From assembly GCF_052119585.1 (NCBI RefSeq), contig NZ_JBGQOJ010000001.1, forward strand, positions 310,001 through 374,000: 64,000 bases of DNA, in the 5' to 3' direction. Every line of letters begins with the position of its first letter. The stretch's first letter is position 1. The position numbers were made by a program, and so were the translations under genes. Under the pieces are notes generated by a model. That model worked only from the letters and a program-made list of their open reading frames with translations. It was not told the DNA's origin and made no database searches. Origin of the DNA: JBGQOJ01 sp052119585. GTDB lineage: Bacteria > Pseudomonadota > Alphaproteobacteria > Rhodobacterales > Rhodobacteraceae. This document shows positions 63,399 through 64,000 of this stretch, piece by piece.

Positions 63399-64000
63399 AC
63401 CGCCGGAACGGTCTCGTCCTTCAACAGCAGCCAAAGCGCCACAAAGGTCAATGCGATCCCGCCCAGAACCAGCCCCGTGGGCGCACCGTTCCCCAAGGCG
63501 ATTTCCCATAGGATCACCCAGCTTGGCGTTAGATATGTATAGGCCATGACCTTGGCCGAGGGCAGGCGCAGCGCCGCGAATTGCAACAGGAACGACGTGC
63601 CCGCGCTGGCAAAGACCGCCGTATAGACCAGCGTGATCCAGACGATCGGCGGCAAGACCGCCCAATCGGTCACAATAATCCGGGGCGCGCCGTATAGCGC
63701 CAGCAAAATGAAACCGGACGACAACATGCCAAAGGTAAACACCAGCGCGGATTCGCCTCTGTTCACCTTGCGCACCACCGGCGCGTAAATGGCATGCGCC
63801 ACGCAGCCGACGAAAAAGATCATCTCGCCCCGCCCGACCTGAAACGCCATCAGCGCCGAAACATCCGCGCGAAAGATCACCCAAAGCGCACCGATGCCCC
63901 CGATGCCCAGCGCGACCCCCATGCGCAGGGTCATCCGCTGCCACAGCAAGACATAGCCGAAGCCGGCCGCCATCAAGGGCGTCAACGTGAACACCGCCGA
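63395..64000 (-). CDS. DMT/EamA-family transporter, partial
   Basis: The frame is open at the window edge, so only the last 201 residues are seen. Repeated hydrophobic helices and the motif VYTAVFASAGTSFLLQFAALRLPSAKVMAY with PSWVILWEIALGNG (in parts) are typical of the second EamA repeat. Inner-membrane exporter or permease of small metabolites. Confidence 0.85.
   Translation of the reverse strand, partial: SAVFTLTPLMAAGFGYVLLWQRMTLRMGVALGIGGIGALWVIFRADVSALMAFQVGRGEMIFFVGCVAHAIYAPVVRKVNRGESALVFTFGMLSSGFILLALYGAPRIIVTDWAVLPPIVWITLVYTAVFASAGTSFLLQFAALRLPSAKVMAYTYLTPSWVILWEIALGNGAPTGLVLGGIALTFVALWLLLKDETVPAV

Overview
The window reads as a chromosomal segment of a marine alphaproteobacterium of the order Rhodobacterales (Roseobacter group). 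This rests on the GC-rich coding sequence with strong third-position GC, the split atp operon with separate b and b' subunits (atpI-B-E-b'-b), the ALDH16-type double aldehyde dehydrogenase behind deoC, fused dipeptide-type ABC ATPases, a DUF5928 glycosyltransferase, and a Hint-domain remnant. Genus cannot be fixed; the ALDH16 gene recalls Loktanella/Yoonia-like bacteria, which is inference only. No rRNA, tRNA, insertion sequence, prophage or CRISPR array was seen. Coding density is very high. The only stretch above 300 bases without an intact gene is about 56961-57665, and it holds a decayed Hint-domain gene.

Layout. 1-4 kb: 3' part of an AraC regulator, deoC and an ALDH16-type dehydrogenase (deoxyribose to acetaldehyde to acetate). 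4.1-10.6 kb: a compact six-gene minus-strand operon with a AAA+ ATPase, a long coiled-coil protein, two large soluble proteins of unknown function and two membrane proteins. This is the best candidate for an undescribed system. 10.7-13.7 kb: M20 deacylase, panC and panB. 13.8-27 kb: a nitrogen/amide catabolic region with a peptide-binding protein, creatinase, and an eight-gene overlapping operon (two permeases, fused ATPase, aldehyde dehydrogenase, GNAT, SDR, Imm22-like protein, S58 peptidase), then an arylformamidase-like hydrolase and gabD. 27-31 kb: ECF sigma factor translationally coupled to a membrane VWA protein, Hsp20 and a trypsin-like protease.

31-35.8 kb: glycolate oxidase glcDEF behind a recognisable promoter/operator, and a DUF599 protein. 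35.8-42.5 kb: MoxR / DUF58 / DUF4159 / VWA-GATase operon. 42.6-48.8 kb: DUF1285, DUF2798, agmatinase-family ureohydrolase, a YcaQ-type glycosylase that appears to start at CTG, polA and a zinc-finger protein. 48.9-57 kb: YadG-like ABC ATPase without its permease, HIT protein, glycosyltransferase and sulfotransferase, a MerR/cation-transporter pair with a shared operator, a fatty acid desaturase, a PfkB kinase and nth. 57-64 kb: Hint pseudogene, Ada-like methyltransferase, OmpA-type lipoprotein with an ECF-type promoter, GntR regulator, the F0 atp operon, an ArsR regulator and the C-terminal part of an EamA transporter.

A short AT-rich motif recurs nine times in intergenic spaces, mostly just behind gene ends. 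Many gene pairs overlap by 4 bp (ATGA, GTGA, CTGA), so translational coupling is the rule. All calls come from reading the sequence and recalled family knowledge; no database search was run.
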